This document shows positions 7,366 through 14,944 of a stretch of DNA of 64,000 nt, piece by piece. The stretch spans positions 558,001 through 622,000 of the forward strand of contig NZ_CP070491.1 in the NCBI RefSeq assembly GCF_016925495.1. The letters are read 5' to 3'. How positions within the stretch are numbered: position 1 is the stretch's first letter; the number at the start of each line of letters is the position of its first letter. Position numbers and translations under genes: made by a program. The notes under the pieces were generated by a model. That model was not told where the DNA came from. It saw only the letters and a list, made by a program, of their open reading frames with translations, and searched no databases. This DNA comes from Methylococcus sp. EFPC2. Lineage in GTDB: Bacteria; Pseudomonadota; Gammaproteobacteria; Methylococcales; Methylococcaceae.

Positions 7366-7774
7366 ATACGGGGTAAGCTGCAAAATTGGCAATCAGTTGG
7401 CGCTGGCGTTCCTGAAGCACCTGCGCGAAGAAAACAACCCGGACGGGCTTTCATGCCTGCAATACATAGTTTTCGACATCGCCAAACGTGGCGCGGAGTG
7501 TGGTGTCATCGTGGGGTTCTTCTCACGGCTAGATTGCTGGCTACGCCACGCCGTCAAAGTCGGCGGAGCCAGTCTCGACCAGTTGAGCGAGTCCGACATC
7601 GAGGCCGAAATCGCGCGTTTGATGGCTACCGCTGACGAAAAAGCCAGACGGAAAGCCGAAGTCGAGAAGATGACCAGTGAGGAAAAGGACGCGGCGATTT
7701 TGGAGCTTCTGTCCGACATGAAGCCGGAAGATGTAACGGAGTTTTTGCGGGAGTTCAGGGAGGAGGCGGCATGA
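7139..7774 (+). CDS. Hypothetical protein upstream of KilA-N gene
   Basis: A 211-residue protein starting at ATG 7139; the longer frame from 6908 runs through the leader region and terminator and is not credible. The N-terminus is basic, the middle mixed, and the last 60 residues form a highly charged helical tail (EEKDAAILELLSDMKPEDVT). It is coupled to the downstream KilA-N gene by an ATGA overlap at 7771. No known domain recognised. Operon position suggests a regulatory or anti-repressor-linked role in the element, which is inference. Confidence 0.6.
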   Translation: MNTPTKGAIRPQSVLTTQRSAKAATTKGQKLLRYKPKAKCAVHRLPFVTVNRKANPDDLINWFDVPPIPVEDQSDRYGVSCKIGNQLALAFLKHLREENNPDGLSCLQYIVFDIAKRGAECGVIVGFFSRLDCWLRHAVKVGGASLDQLSESDIEAEIARLMATADEKARRKAEVEKMTSEEKDAAILELLSDMKPEDVTEFLREFREEAA

Positions 7775-8517
7775 GGCCAGAAACGCAAAAATCCCGCCCA
7801 GTCCGGCGACTTAGCGAGGCCATACAGCATAACCAGGCCGATAATGGACGAGCGATGACCATTGCCAACACGGCCATAAGGCAGGACCCCGATGGTCGGT
7901 TTTCTCTCAACGATTTGCATCGAGCATCTGGCGGAGAGAAAAGACATGGGGCTAGCTACTGGCTGTCCAATCAACAAACCAAGGAGCTTATGGCCGAATT
8001 AGAAACTACCGGGATTCCGGTAGTTTCTGTGGAAGGCCGAAACGGTGGAACCTATGTATGCAAAGAACTGGTCTACGCCTACGCCATGTGGATTAGTCCG
8101 AAATTCCATCTTCAGGTTATCCGCGCCTATGACGCCATGGTGACCGGAGTTCCTGCCCACGTCACCCGCCTGCAATTGCTGGAAATCGCCTTACAGGCCG
8201 AACGTGAACGCATGGCCTTGGAACAGCGCGTGGAAACCCTCAGTGCCCAAGTGGAGGCCCTGACTGCACCCACCATGCCCAATCCACCGGGCAAGCGCCT
8301 ATACACGGTGAGGCAGGCCGCCGAGGCTTACCCGGCGTTCAGCGCCGCCAGTTTGCGGAATCTGATATTCAATGCCGCGCCGCGCAAGTCGAGCCGGGGC
8401 ACGCTGCCCGGCAATGGCTTGAGCGAGTCCGGGGCGCTGGTGCGGATAGGCCGGCGGGTGCTGCTTGACGCGGATGGCTTCGAGGCCTGGCTATCCCAGC
8501 ACCGGACACCCGTCTGA
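7771..8517 (+). CDS. KilA-N domain protein with C-terminal AlpA-like domain
   Basis: A 248-residue protein. Residues about 30-125 form a KilA-N DNA-binding domain (FSLNDLHRASGG, YWLSNQQTKEL, GGTYVCKELVYAYAMWISP), typical of phage antirepressors and related regulators. A coiled-coil linker follows (ERERMALEQRVETLSAQVEAL). The C-terminal 72 residues are homologous to the free-standing protein at 1261-1491. AGGAGG sits just before the ATG, and the start overlaps the previous stop as ATGA; an internal ATG at 7855 is a possible alternative. A strong hairpin terminator follows at 8525. Likely a regulator of the element. Confidence 0.8.
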   Translation: MRPETQKSRPVRRLSEAIQHNQADNGRAMTIANTAIRQDPDGRFSLNDLHRASGGEKRHGASYWLSNQQTKELMAELETTGIPVVSVEGRNGGTYVCKELVYAYAMWISPKFHLQVIRAYDAMVTGVPAHVTRLQLLEIALQAERERMALEQRVETLSAQVEALTAPTMPNPPGKRLYTVRQAAEAYPAFSAASLRNLIFNAAPRKSSRGTLPGNGLSESGALVRIGRRVLLDADGFEAWLSQHRTPV

Positions 8518-8524
8518 AGGACTC

Positions 8525-8553
8525 AAAAAACCCCTTCTTTTTCGGAAGGGGTT
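8525..8553. terminator. Bidirectional hairpin terminator
   Basis: AACCCCTTC (8529-8537) pairs with GAAGGGGTT (8545-8553) over a T-rich loop, and a run of A residues precedes the stem (8525-8530). It closes the KilA-N transcript and separates it from hicBA. Confidence 0.65.
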
Positions 8554-8642
8554 ATCTCACCACCGGGCGCACCCCTGAACGCCTGGGCCGGTTATGGTAG
8601 CCTTACGCCCAACTAATCAACGAGTGCCGACAAGAGGCCGTC

Positions 8643-8981
8643 ATGAAAACCAGTGACCTCATACTTCATTGCTACGCCAAGCGAGAAGCCGGCGGTTATT
8701 GGGCCGCCTACTGCCTGGACTTCACCCTGTACGCGACCGGTGAAACGCTGGATGAGGCCCGGTCGAAGCTGGATGCCGTCATCCGTGAATACCTGTATGA
8801 CGCACTGGTGGGGGAAGACAAGGCGCATGCACCGCAACTACTGAAACGAAGCGCCCCGCTCAAGGATTGGGCCGTTTATTACGGCTTGGCGTTCTTGCAC
8901 AACGTCATGCACATGGGGAACACGCTCAAGCACGCGCTTATCACTGAGGTCGTGCCGCTGACCCCTTACGGTCACGCATGA
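8643..8981 (+). CDS. hicB: HicB-family antitoxin
   Basis: A 112-residue protein with the HicB partial RNase-H-like fold at its N-terminus (HCYAKREAGGYWAAYCLDF, then YATGETLDEARSKL). HicB binds and neutralises the HicA mRNA interferase and usually represses its own promoter. The C-terminal part is helical and lacks an obvious ribbon-helix-helix motif. The stop region overlaps the start of hicA by ATGA at 8978. Here the antitoxin precedes the toxin, the reverse of the classical hicAB order, although such HicB-first loci are known. Placed near the element boundary, it probably stabilises the element. Confidence 0.8.
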   Translation: MKTSDLILHCYAKREAGGYWAAYCLDFTLYATGETLDEARSKLDAVIREYLYDALVGEDKAHAPQLLKRSAPLKDWAVYYGLAFLHNVMHMGNTLKHALITEVVPLTPYGHA

Positions 8982-9220
8982 GTTCGGCTTATCCCCCGCT
9001 GACCTGCAAGGAGGTTAAGGAAATCTTGGGCAAACTTGGCTTCACCCCAAGGCCGCAGAAAGGGACTTCCCATGAACAATGGGTGAAGCAAGAGGGCGGC
9101 AAGCTGTACAAGGTCACCGTGGATTGTCCGAAGCAGCCTTTCGGCCCCGACTTGGTGCGCTACATGGCCATGCAAGCGGGAGTGTCCAAGAAGGAGTTTT
9201 ACGCCGCACTGAGGGAATGA
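8978..9220 (+). CDS. hicA: HicA-family mRNA interferase toxin
   Basis: An 80-residue protein with the HicA double-stranded-RNA-binding-like fold: TCKEVKEILGKLGF, then KGTSHEQW, where the conserved Gly-Thr/Ser-His contains the catalytic His, and a C-terminal helix (QAGVSKKEFYAAL). HicA cleaves mRNA during stress and is inhibited by HicB, encoded immediately upstream with a four-base overlap. The length is normal for the family and no damage is visible, so the pair is probably functional. Confidence 0.85.
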   Translation: MSSAYPPLTCKEVKEILGKLGFTPRPQKGTSHEQWVKQEGGKLYKVTVDCPKQPFGPDLVRYMAMQAGVSKKEFYAALRE

Positions 9221-9382
9221 CAGGGCACCTCAGAGAGGCTTGTCCCGTGGGACACTGGCGGGACACTGAGGGGCAAAAAAGGACAAAAGCTGACAACAAG
9301 CCAAAGCAAGTAGATTTTTCTAAGTGATTGGTTTTTATTGCTTTAGCGTGTTGCGGCTTGTTGCCAAATATGGGTTTCTACG

Positions 9383-9429
9383 CCCTCCTAAGGGGAAGGT
9401 CGTACGTTCAAATCGTATCCGGGGCACCA
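9383..9429 (+). other. 3' half of a tRNA-Arg(CCU) gene, attachment-site scar
   Basis: The sequence from the anticodon loop (CTCCTAA, 9385-9391) through the T-arm (GTACG-TTCAAAT-CGTAT) to acceptor strand CCGGGGC and ACCA (ending 9429) reads as the 3' part of a tRNA with anticodon CCU. No D-arm or 5' acceptor strand precedes it, so it is not a complete gene. A 3'-end tRNA fragment is the usual attachment-site product of tyrosine-recombinase integration. It marks the right end of the element that fills 1-9.4 kb; the intact tRNA should lie beyond the left edge. Confidence 0.65.
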
Positions 9430-9532
9430 TATAAATCAACAACTTAGTCGCCTTTTGGTGATCCTTCGTGATCTCCAACGTGACTCTCGTGACTCATCCA
9501 GCATGCTCAGCGCGGCCCGCGCATTTTCCGGG

Positions 9533-9826
9533 CTAAGAATGAGCATAACGCTCGGTCATCTTTACCGAGCTGTGCCTCAGCACATCCCGAACGGTGTACA
9601 AGGGCACACCTTCCATGACCAACCAACTCGCCAGAGTATGACGTTGATCGTGTATCCTGAAGTTTTCTATCCCAGCTTTTTTCAAAGCCGATTTAAAAGA
9701 GCGGCGAAGGGTGATTAACCGCTTTCCATCCTGCCGAGAAAACACCCACGTACTCTCGCGGCAGTGTCGTTCTCGAAAACCCTGCCGGGAAAGCAGGGCT
9801 TCCTTTGCTTCCTTGTTCAAGGGTAC
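9533..9826 (-). pseudogene. Truncated tyrosine recombinase (integrase C-terminus)
   Basis: The reverse strand encodes only the C-terminal catalytic part of a phage-type integrase: [12 protein letters not shown], then HDQRHTLASWLV (a His-x-x-Arg box variant) and VLRHSSVKMTERYAH with the nucleophilic Tyr. The arm-binding, core-binding and first catalytic Arg regions are absent. Upstream of residue VPLN the frame runs antisense through the aconitase remnant and is not integrase. It ends about 100 bases from the tRNA scar, so it may derive from an earlier element at the same site. Presumably inactive. Confidence 0.75.
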
Positions 9827-9847
9827 GGTACTGACTTTTTCAGCCAG

Positions 9848-10272
9848 GTCGACGAGAGCTTTTTCGATAGAGCCATGGCCCATCAACGCCAGATTTTCTT
9901 CGTGGTGGGCGGGGACAATTACGGCCAGGGTTCGAGTCGCGAACACGCGGCCCTAGCCCCGCGCTACCTGGGGCTGAGGGTGGTCATCGCCAAGAGTTTT
10001 CCCGCATCCACCTGCAGAATCTGAGCAACTTCGGCATCCTCCCGCTGGTATTCGTGGATCCCGAAGACTGGGATAAGATCGATCAGGACGATATGTTGAC
10101 CATCGGCGAAGTGCGTTCAGCCATCCGCCAGGGCAACCGCGTCCAACTGAGCAAACGCAGCAAGGATCAGACGTACGAAACCCTGCACAGGCTGAGCGAA
10201 TGGCAGATTGAAATGGTGCTGGCAGGTAGCCTGATCAATCTCGTAGGAAGTCGGGGGATCACAAATCGGTAA
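9848..10272 (+). pseudogene. Aconitate hydratase C-terminal remnant, frameshifted
   Basis: Reading + frames gives unmistakable aconitase text: [39 protein letters not shown], then after a frame change [17 protein letters not shown] and DPEDWDKI. The shift lies near 9999-10003, where one base is missing compared with the expected K-S-F-A-R-I-H. Only the swivel-domain C-terminus remains; the [4Fe-4S] cysteines and most of the enzyme are gone. The break at about 9830-9848 coincides with the truncated integrase, so the same rearrangement probably destroyed both genes. Confidence 0.85.
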
Positions 10273-10288
10273 CAGCGGAGTCTTTCAC

Positions 10289-10672
10289 ATGAGCATTCAA
10301 CTCAACCACACCATCGTCTGGTGCACTAACAAACCAAAGTCGGCGTCTTTTCTTACTGATATTCTGGGGCTGCCGGAGCCTAAGCCATTCGGCCCATTTC
10401 TCGTCGTCGAACTCAGCAACGGTATTTCCCTTGATTTCAAGGAGAAAGAAGGCCCGATTACCTCACAGCATTATGCATTTCTGATCGGAGAGGATGACTT
10501 CGACCATGTTTTTAGTCGCATCCGGGCGCTCGGGATCGAATACTGGGCAGATCCTGGCAAGCAACTTCCGGAGGCGATCAATCATGGATACGGCGGACGA
10601 GGTATGTATTTCGAAGATCCCAACGGTCACTTGCTTGAGGTCATAACCCGCCCCTACGGTAGCGGTAGTTAG
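10289..10672 (+). CDS. VOC-family (glyoxalase/dioxygenase-like) protein
   Basis: A 127-residue protein with the vicinal-oxygen-chelate fold: an N-terminal beta-alpha-beta unit (NHTIVWCTNKPKSASFLTDI), FGPFLVVELSNGISLDF, and a C-terminal half ending GRGMYFEDPNGHLLEVITRPY. The terminal Glu in HLLEV is the usual metal ligand. Members include glyoxalases, fosfomycin- and bleomycin-resistance proteins and dioxygenases, so the substrate cannot be assigned. It starts 17 bases after the aconitase remnant and has its own CGGAG ribosome binding site. Confidence 0.8.
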   Translation: MSIQLNHTIVWCTNKPKSASFLTDILGLPEPKPFGPFLVVELSNGISLDFKEKEGPITSQHYAFLIGEDDFDHVFSRIRALGIEYWADPGKQLPEAINHGYGGRGMYFEDPNGHLLEVITRPYGSGS

Positions 10673-11271
10673 TCTCTATCAGCTAGAGCTCATACTTGCT
10701 TATCAAATAACCTGGACCGCTGGATGACCAAAACCACCATTCCCTGCTGAAACCCTCTGCTTCCGGAGAACGACGGGAAGAGGCAACCCAATTCCGGACT
10801 GGAAGGGGTGGCCGAAGAATTTACCCTGAGCCTTTATGGAAAGACCGACGAATAAACCCCGGCTGCCCCGCTTTCATCCTAGTGCCGATACACGTGCGTT
10901 CGGCGGCAAGCGCCATGCCTATTGGCCGAACGGTCGCGAATGAGCCTCTTGAGCACCAATTTCCTTCAGCCCCTGATTTCGGCAGCTTTCCTGGCTATTT
11001 TCCTCTCTGGTCTTTCTTTTGCTATTGAACGTTCATAAGGTTGAAACCAGCATTTATACGGATTTCGAGGCATCGAGTTGTAGCTGGCTGTCAGTACTAT
11101 CCTCCAGTTCAGTAAAGCGATCGGTGTGTCGGTAACTTTCGAGTGTCACAGCGTACGTCGCGACCACTCGCTGCTTTCAGTGCCCCATTTTTCTCCTTAT
11201 AGTGGAGTGGATTGCTTGGGATTCCACTGGTCTCGATAAAGTTCTCCGGACAGGGGGCCAAGCCCGATGGC
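10673..11271. other. About 600 bp without a recognisable gene
   Basis: No frame here has convincing coding character on either strand. The short reverse frames at 11109-11468 and 11177-11389 are antisense shadows of the end of the methyltransferase gene. Nothing resembling an RNA gene or a clear terminator was seen. Confidence 0.5.
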
Positions 11272-12441
11272 TTAAGCCTCCTTGGGCCTTTCCAGAACAA
11301 CTCGGAATGCTTCCATGCCGCGGCTGAGAAAGGCATAGGCCGAACCCCAAAGATAGAGTCGGAAACGACGGTAGAGCGCATCGCCCCAACGACGGATGAT
11401 CTCATCCCGGGCGGCCTCCAGATTCTCGGCCCAGGCCTTGCAGGTAAGGTAATAACTGTGGCGATCATTATGAACCGCCAGCACGTCCATCTGGGTCTTG
11501 GCTGCCGCAGTCAGGAAGTCGTGCAGGCAGAAGTAGGCATGGTCCGCCGGAAACACATAGCGGGTGATGAAAGTTGGTTTAACGTGCTTTTCCCGGAATG
11601 CGCTGGCGTCCAGATAGACGCGTCCGCCAGGTTTCAGCAGGCGCTGAAATTGCCGCAGCACAGCCGGGTAATCGGGAAGGTGTTCCATCACGCCCAGTAT
11701 GACGATCGCATCGTAGGGTTCGGCCTGGGCGTAGGCCAGGAAGTCCTGATTCAGCACCCGGCAGGGCAGTTGGGCGCGGGGGATCAACTCCGTGAGAAAC
11801 GCCTCGGACTGGCGGGATATCGTCAGGGAGGTTACCTGAATGCCGCGTTGCCCGGCGTATTCGGTGAAACTGCCCCAGCCGCCGCCAACATCCAGCACGC
11901 GATCTCCTGGTTTCAAGCGACAGGCGTCGATGGCGAAGTCCAGCTTGCGGCGCTGGGCGGTCTCCAGGGCTTCGTCATCGCGTTCGAAAACCGCCTGGGA
12001 ATAACAGCGGGTGCTGTCCAGGAACTGGAGATAAAACTCGCTGGGGAAGTCGTAGTGGGCCGCGATGGCCTGTCGGTCGGCCGGAACCCGCCCTATGAAC
12101 CACGGTGCAATCCGTCCCCACAGGTATTGCAGGGGATGGCTGTCGCTCAAGGCCCGCCGGAGGCTGACGAAGCCCAGCATATCGCCCACGACGTCCAGGC
12201 TGCCGTTCATATATGCCTCGCAGATCCTTAATTCGTCCAGGCGGCGCAAAGCGTCCAAGCCCTTGCGATCTTTCACCAAGACCTTTACCGCCGGTTCGTC
12301 TCTTCCAAAACGATAAACCCGGCCCCCCCACAACCGGATTTCCAAAGGGATTTGGACCTTACCACCGGATACCTGCTTTTGAATCAGCTGATAGAGGCCG
12401 TCTTGGGCTGGTGCCCCGAAGTCTGCTGCAGATTGGCTCAT
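11272..12441 (-). CDS. cfa: Cyclopropane-fatty-acyl-phospholipid synthase-like methyltransferase
   Basis: A 389-residue SAM-dependent methyltransferase. After a helical N-terminal domain (SCP2-like in this family), HYDFPSEFYLQFLD and RCYSQAVF give the lipid-binding segment; VLDVGGGWGSF (182-192) is SAM motif I, and VMEHLPDYPAVLRQ follows. These match the Cfa family, which methylenates cis double bonds of membrane phospholipids at the inner membrane, typically in stationary phase or under acid stress. The start at 12441 has GGAGGAAC six bases upstream. A copy of the dispersed 23-bp motif lies 133 bases upstream. Confidence 0.85.
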   Translation of the reverse strand: MSQSAADFGAPAQDGLYQLIQKQVSGGKVQIPLEIRLWGGRVYRFGRDEPAVKVLVKDRKGLDALRRLDELRICEAYMNGSLDVVGDMLGFVSLRRALSDSHPLQYLWGRIAPWFIGRVPADRQAIAAHYDFPSEFYLQFLDSTRCYSQAVFERDDEALETAQRRKLDFAIDACRLKPGDRVLDVGGGWGSFTEYAGQRGIQVTSLTISRQSEAFLTELIPRAQLPCRVLNQDFLAYAQAEPYDAIVILGVMEHLPDYPAVLRQFQRLLKPGGRVYLDASAFREKHVKPTFITRYVFPADHAYFCLHDFLTAAAKTQMDVLAVHNDRHSYYLTCKAWAENLEAARDEIIRRWGDALYRRFRLYLWGSAYAFLSRGMEAFRVVLERPKEA

Positions 12442-12573
12442 CTATTGTTCCTCCAAAAAACTGTAGGGACTCGCTCGGGCGCCATGCCGCCTATCGCAAA
12501 CTCGATGTTTAGGTCGCAAGTCGGTTCGCCGTTTTACGTGCCGGACGTAAGCCTAAGCAAACCATTGGAGATC

Positions 12574-12596
12574 GTCGGTACGGTATCGAACATAAG
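12574..12596 (+). promoter_or_regulatory. Dispersed 23-bp motif, copy 1
   Basis: This 23-base string differs from the copy at 15772-15794 at a single position. Its core GTACG-GTAT-CGAAC (12578-12591) is a near-palindrome. It lies between the divergently transcribed cfa and csbD-like genes, suggesting an operator or promoter element; see also 15772, 20935, 28381 and 38145. Confidence 0.5.
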
Positions 12597-12867
12597 GTCG
12601 CGCTCGATGGCATACCCCTCGAATGCCTGAAATTCGCTTACTTGCATCACCGCGATGAAATCCCACGTGATATCGACAAAACGCTGCCTCAATGGGTATG
12701 CAGCCAATAAAGGCCCCGGCATTTCGCACCCTCTATTATGTAAGCCTAATCCGTATTGGTGCGTTGCCGCACCGACCACATTCGGTTTTCCGTGCATTGT
12801 TGCAAGCGAGCGACGGGAAACATCACCCCACGTGCCGCTCATACCTAACAATTACCAGGAAATACTC

Positions 12868-13065
12868 ATGAACAAAGATCAAGTGAAAGGCCGAGTCGAA
12901 GAAGCAAAAGGAAAAGTCAAGGAAGTCGCCGGCAAGATACTGGACGACGAGGATTTGGAGCTTGAAGGGAATGTCCAAAAGAACGTCGGCAAGGTGCGGG
13001 CGGGCTTTGGTGATCTCAAGCAGGATATCAAGGAGGAAATCAAGGATATTAAAAAGGGCCGTTAA
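12868..13065 (+). CDS. CsbD-family stress protein
   Basis: A 65-residue hydrophilic protein (MNKDQVKGRVEEAKGKVKEV, then a D/E-rich stretch and a lysine-rich tail), an almost full-length match to the CsbD family of small, general-stress-induced proteins of unknown mechanism. I start it at ATG 12868 with CAGGA upstream rather than at the in-frame ATG at 12655, because the family always begins at this point. It stands alone between the dispersed motif and the SmbP-like gene. High basal or stress-induced expression is expected from the family. Confidence 0.85.
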   Translation: MNKDQVKGRVEEAKGKVKEVAGKILDDEDLELEGNVQKNVGKVRAGFGDLKQDIKEEIKDIKKGR

Positions 13066-13162
13066 AACACGCTCTGCGGTGCAAGTCCATACATGATGGG
13101 CTGATGGGCTGCGTCACAGTCGTACATAGATGCCGTTAAATCCATTTTTATAGGAACTATAT

Positions 13163-13465
13163 ATGAAAATAACCGGTTTATTGGCAGGTATCGCTTTGAC
13201 CTTGGCCACGTTTTGCGCCTATGCCGCGGAAAATCACGTCGCAGAAGCGCTCAAACATGCGGAAGCGGCGGCCAAAGCCACCGATGAGAAGGCTATCGCC
13301 GAACATGCGGAAACAGCGAGCAGCCATGCAAAAATCTCGGATGAACATCTGGATGCAGGTATCAAGAGTCTCGAATATGCCGTGAAGCATGGCAAGCTTG
13401 GGGAGGTTGATGCGGCGAAGAAATCTGCTGGAGAAGCGGTAGAACATCTAAAGGCCGCACAATAG
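13163..13465 (+). CDS. SmbP-like small periplasmic metal-binding protein
   Basis: A 100-residue secreted protein. Residues 1-22 are a signal peptide (LLAGIALTLATFCAYA). The mature part is a helical, His- and Ala-rich repeat protein (EALKHAEAAAKA, AEHAETASSHAKI, GIKSLEYAVKHGKLGEV, AVEHLKAAQ). This closely follows SmbP of Nitrosomonas, a periplasmic four-helix protein that binds Cu(II) and other divalent metals through histidines. It has fewer His than SmbP, so affinity may differ. A metal-sequestering role agrees with the copper-storage gene 7 kb away, which is inference. Confidence 0.75.
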   Translation: MKITGLLAGIALTLATFCAYAAENHVAEALKHAEAAAKATDEKAIAEHAETASSHAKISDEHLDAGIKSLEYAVKHGKLGEVDAAKKSAGEAVEHLKAAQ

Positions 13466-13517
13466 ATAAACGTCGGCTTTCTGGGTATCGTAAGGGACGA
13501 CAGGCGACTCAGTTAGA

Positions 13518-13534
13518 CCTTTTTATTAAAAAGG
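13518..13534 (+). terminator. Weak A/T-rich hairpin after the SmbP-like gene
   Basis: CCTTTTT-ATT-AAAAAGG is a perfect 7-bp stem 53 bases after the SmbP-like stop codon. It is not followed by a long T-run, but the stem itself supplies U and A tracts on both strands, so it may end transcription weakly. Confidence 0.35.
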
Positions 13535-13734
13535 CGCTTTAATATACCGGCCAAAGGTAACGCAATATTAATGACGCAGGTATATTTTGGCCGTTTATTT
13601 TTTGAGCCTTGTTAATTATGTTATCGTGAATAACAAAGCAAAGGACGACACACGAAAATAGTATCCTGAAATATAAATCTGAAAGGAACACCACTCCAGG
13701 AAGCTCTTCGTATAACTTGCTATGGCGACGTTTT

Positions 13735-13758
13735 GCGCAGCTTATGCTGCGCTTTTTT
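13735..13758 (+). terminator. Strong intrinsic terminator without an adjacent gene
   Basis: GCGCAGC-TTAT-GCTGCGC (13735-13752) is followed directly by TTTTTT. It is 270 bases past the SmbP-like gene and 66 bases before the convergent operon end at 13824, so it may terminate an unannotated small RNA starting after about 13610, or late read-through from the SmbP-like gene. Confidence 0.7.
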
Positions 13759-13823
13759 ATCCCCGTTCAATGCGAAATAGCATGTCCGAGTAGCAGTTCA
13801 GCGCTTGGGCTCTTTCGCACTCG

Positions 13824-14249
13824 TCAAGATGCAGCGGTACGAGCGATCCGATGGGTCTTCGACTGCGGCTCGGGCGCGGGTCCCGGCGCACCCAAAGAAC
13901 GCAGGAGCTTCATCAGCCAGGCGAGTGGCAAGGCCATGTATAAAGTGCGGACGGTGGTGAATAGATTCAGTGCGCTCGTCAAAGGTGTTGTCTCGGTGGC
14001 AGGCGCCTTATCTGCAGCAATGCGGAGACTGGTGCTCTGACGCCGGGTGAGCTCACCAATGATAAAACCAATGCCGGCAGCCAGCAGCAAACTGGCCGGC
14101 GCGGTCATCTGTTGGTGTGTCGTCTGGACCAGCGTCGCGTAGCGATCGCCGACCGCCTGTCGACGATACATCACTTGCCGCTCCGCATCCCGGATTTGAG
14201 CCGTCAGAAATTTGGATTTGCTTCGGTTTGAGAAATAAGTCGCCATCAT
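13824..14249 (-). CDS. YqjK-like hypothetical protein
   Basis: A 141-residue protein, third of a YqjD-YqjE-YqjK-like set. The N-terminus is a basic helix (LTAQIRDAERQVMYRRQA), followed by a hydrophobic segment (PASLLLAAGIGFIIGEL) and a second weakly hydrophobic stretch near residue 105. It overlaps the upstream YqjE-like gene by four bases (ATGA at 14246-14249), and GGGGAGAGGG lies just before the start. Sequence similarity to E. coli YqjK is weak; assignment rests on operon position and general architecture. Confidence 0.55.
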   Translation of the reverse strand: MMATYFSNRSKSKFLTAQIRDAERQVMYRRQAVGDRYATLVQTTHQQMTAPASLLLAAGIGFIIGELTRRQSTSLRIAADKAPATETTPLTSALNLFTTVRTLYMALPLAWLMKLLRSLGAPGPAPEPQSKTHRIARTAAS

Positions 14250-14668
14250 ACCCTCTCCCCTTCTTGGCGCTCCATGGGTAATGGATCAAGACTGCGGAGT
14301 GTCGCAGGGAACTGTAGATAACGACTCTTGCGCCGTATTACGCCACAGAGGATCAAGGCAAGCAGCAGGTTGCAGGCGACGGCGAACAATATGGCGTCAG
14401 TCACCGTGACACCATGCTCGATCAACTCCAGCACTCCAGCAGCGACCAGTCCAATCCATGCGCCGTTAAGCAGCACGGCAAGCATCAAAGCCGACGCGAT
14501 CATGACCACCAGGCTCTCGCCCGCCCTCCTAGTCTCCAGCCCGGCGAGCCGAAGGCGATCGTGACTTAGCCCCCGCAGCTCATGCCATAAGGACCGCGCC
14601 ATTTCCAGCACGCCGGAACCGCTTTGCTGATCGGCGCGCGTCCTGTCGTGCCGCGGCATATCATCCAT
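14246..14668 (-). CDS. Holin-X/YqjE-like (DUF1469) inner-membrane protein
   Basis: A 140-residue protein with a helical amphipathic N-terminus (LRGLSHDRLRLAGLETRRAG) and two transmembrane segments (about 52-78 and 90-113) separated by a short loop. This is the layout of the 'putative Actinobacterial Holin-X'/YqjE family. The family is usually encoded after an ElaB/YqjD protein, as here (32 bases downstream). No lytic function is implied; in E. coli the YqjD group associates ribosomes with the inner membrane in stationary phase. Confidence 0.7.
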   Translation of the reverse strand: MDDMPRHDRTRADQQSGSGVLEMARSLWHELRGLSHDRLRLAGLETRRAGESLVVMIASALMLAVLLNGAWIGLVAAGVLELIEHGVTVTDAILFAVACNLLLALILCGVIRRKSRYLQFPATLRSLDPLPMERQEGERV

Positions 14669-14699
14669 TTTGGATGCCGGCTCTATGTCGCTTGACGAT

Positions 14700-14930
14700 T
14701 TAACGTCCGCTCAACAATCGACTCAACAGAAAGCCGGCCGCTACCGCGATACCCAGCGAGGTTACGGGATTGTCGCGAATATAAGTTCGGCAATTCTCCG
14801 CCAAGCGCTGCTCGGCATTTTTCCATTGTTCTCCCTTTTCACCCAGCGCTTCCGCAGCCTTATTGGTCGCATTGGCAATCTTATCGACCGCCTCGTGCGC
14901 CGAATGAGATACAGTGTCTATTGTTTCCAT
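14700..14930 (-). CDS. DUF883 (ElaB/YqjD-like) membrane-anchored protein
   Basis: A 76-residue protein with the DUF883 pattern: a long amphipathic helix and a C-terminal single membrane anchor beginning YIRDNPVTSLGIAVAAGFLL and ending in SRLLSGR. ElaB and YqjD of E. coli are tail-anchored inner-membrane proteins, and YqjD binds ribosomes in stationary phase. It is shorter than the usual 100 residues, lacking part of the N-terminal helix. AGAGGAAA precedes the start, and the BON lipoprotein stop lies only 14 bases upstream, so the four genes 15259 to 13824 form one operon. Confidence 0.85.
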   Translation of the reverse strand: METIDTVSHSAHEAVDKIANATNKAAEALGEKGEQWKNAEQRLAENCRTYIRDNPVTSLGIAVAAGFLLSRLLSGR

Positions 14931-14944
14931 GATCGTTTCCTCTT

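Noticed and set aside
9597-9946. Integrase frame extended to its first ATG at 9946
   Set aside because: Beyond residue VPLN the reverse frame is simply antisense to the aconitase remnant, so the extension is not integrase.
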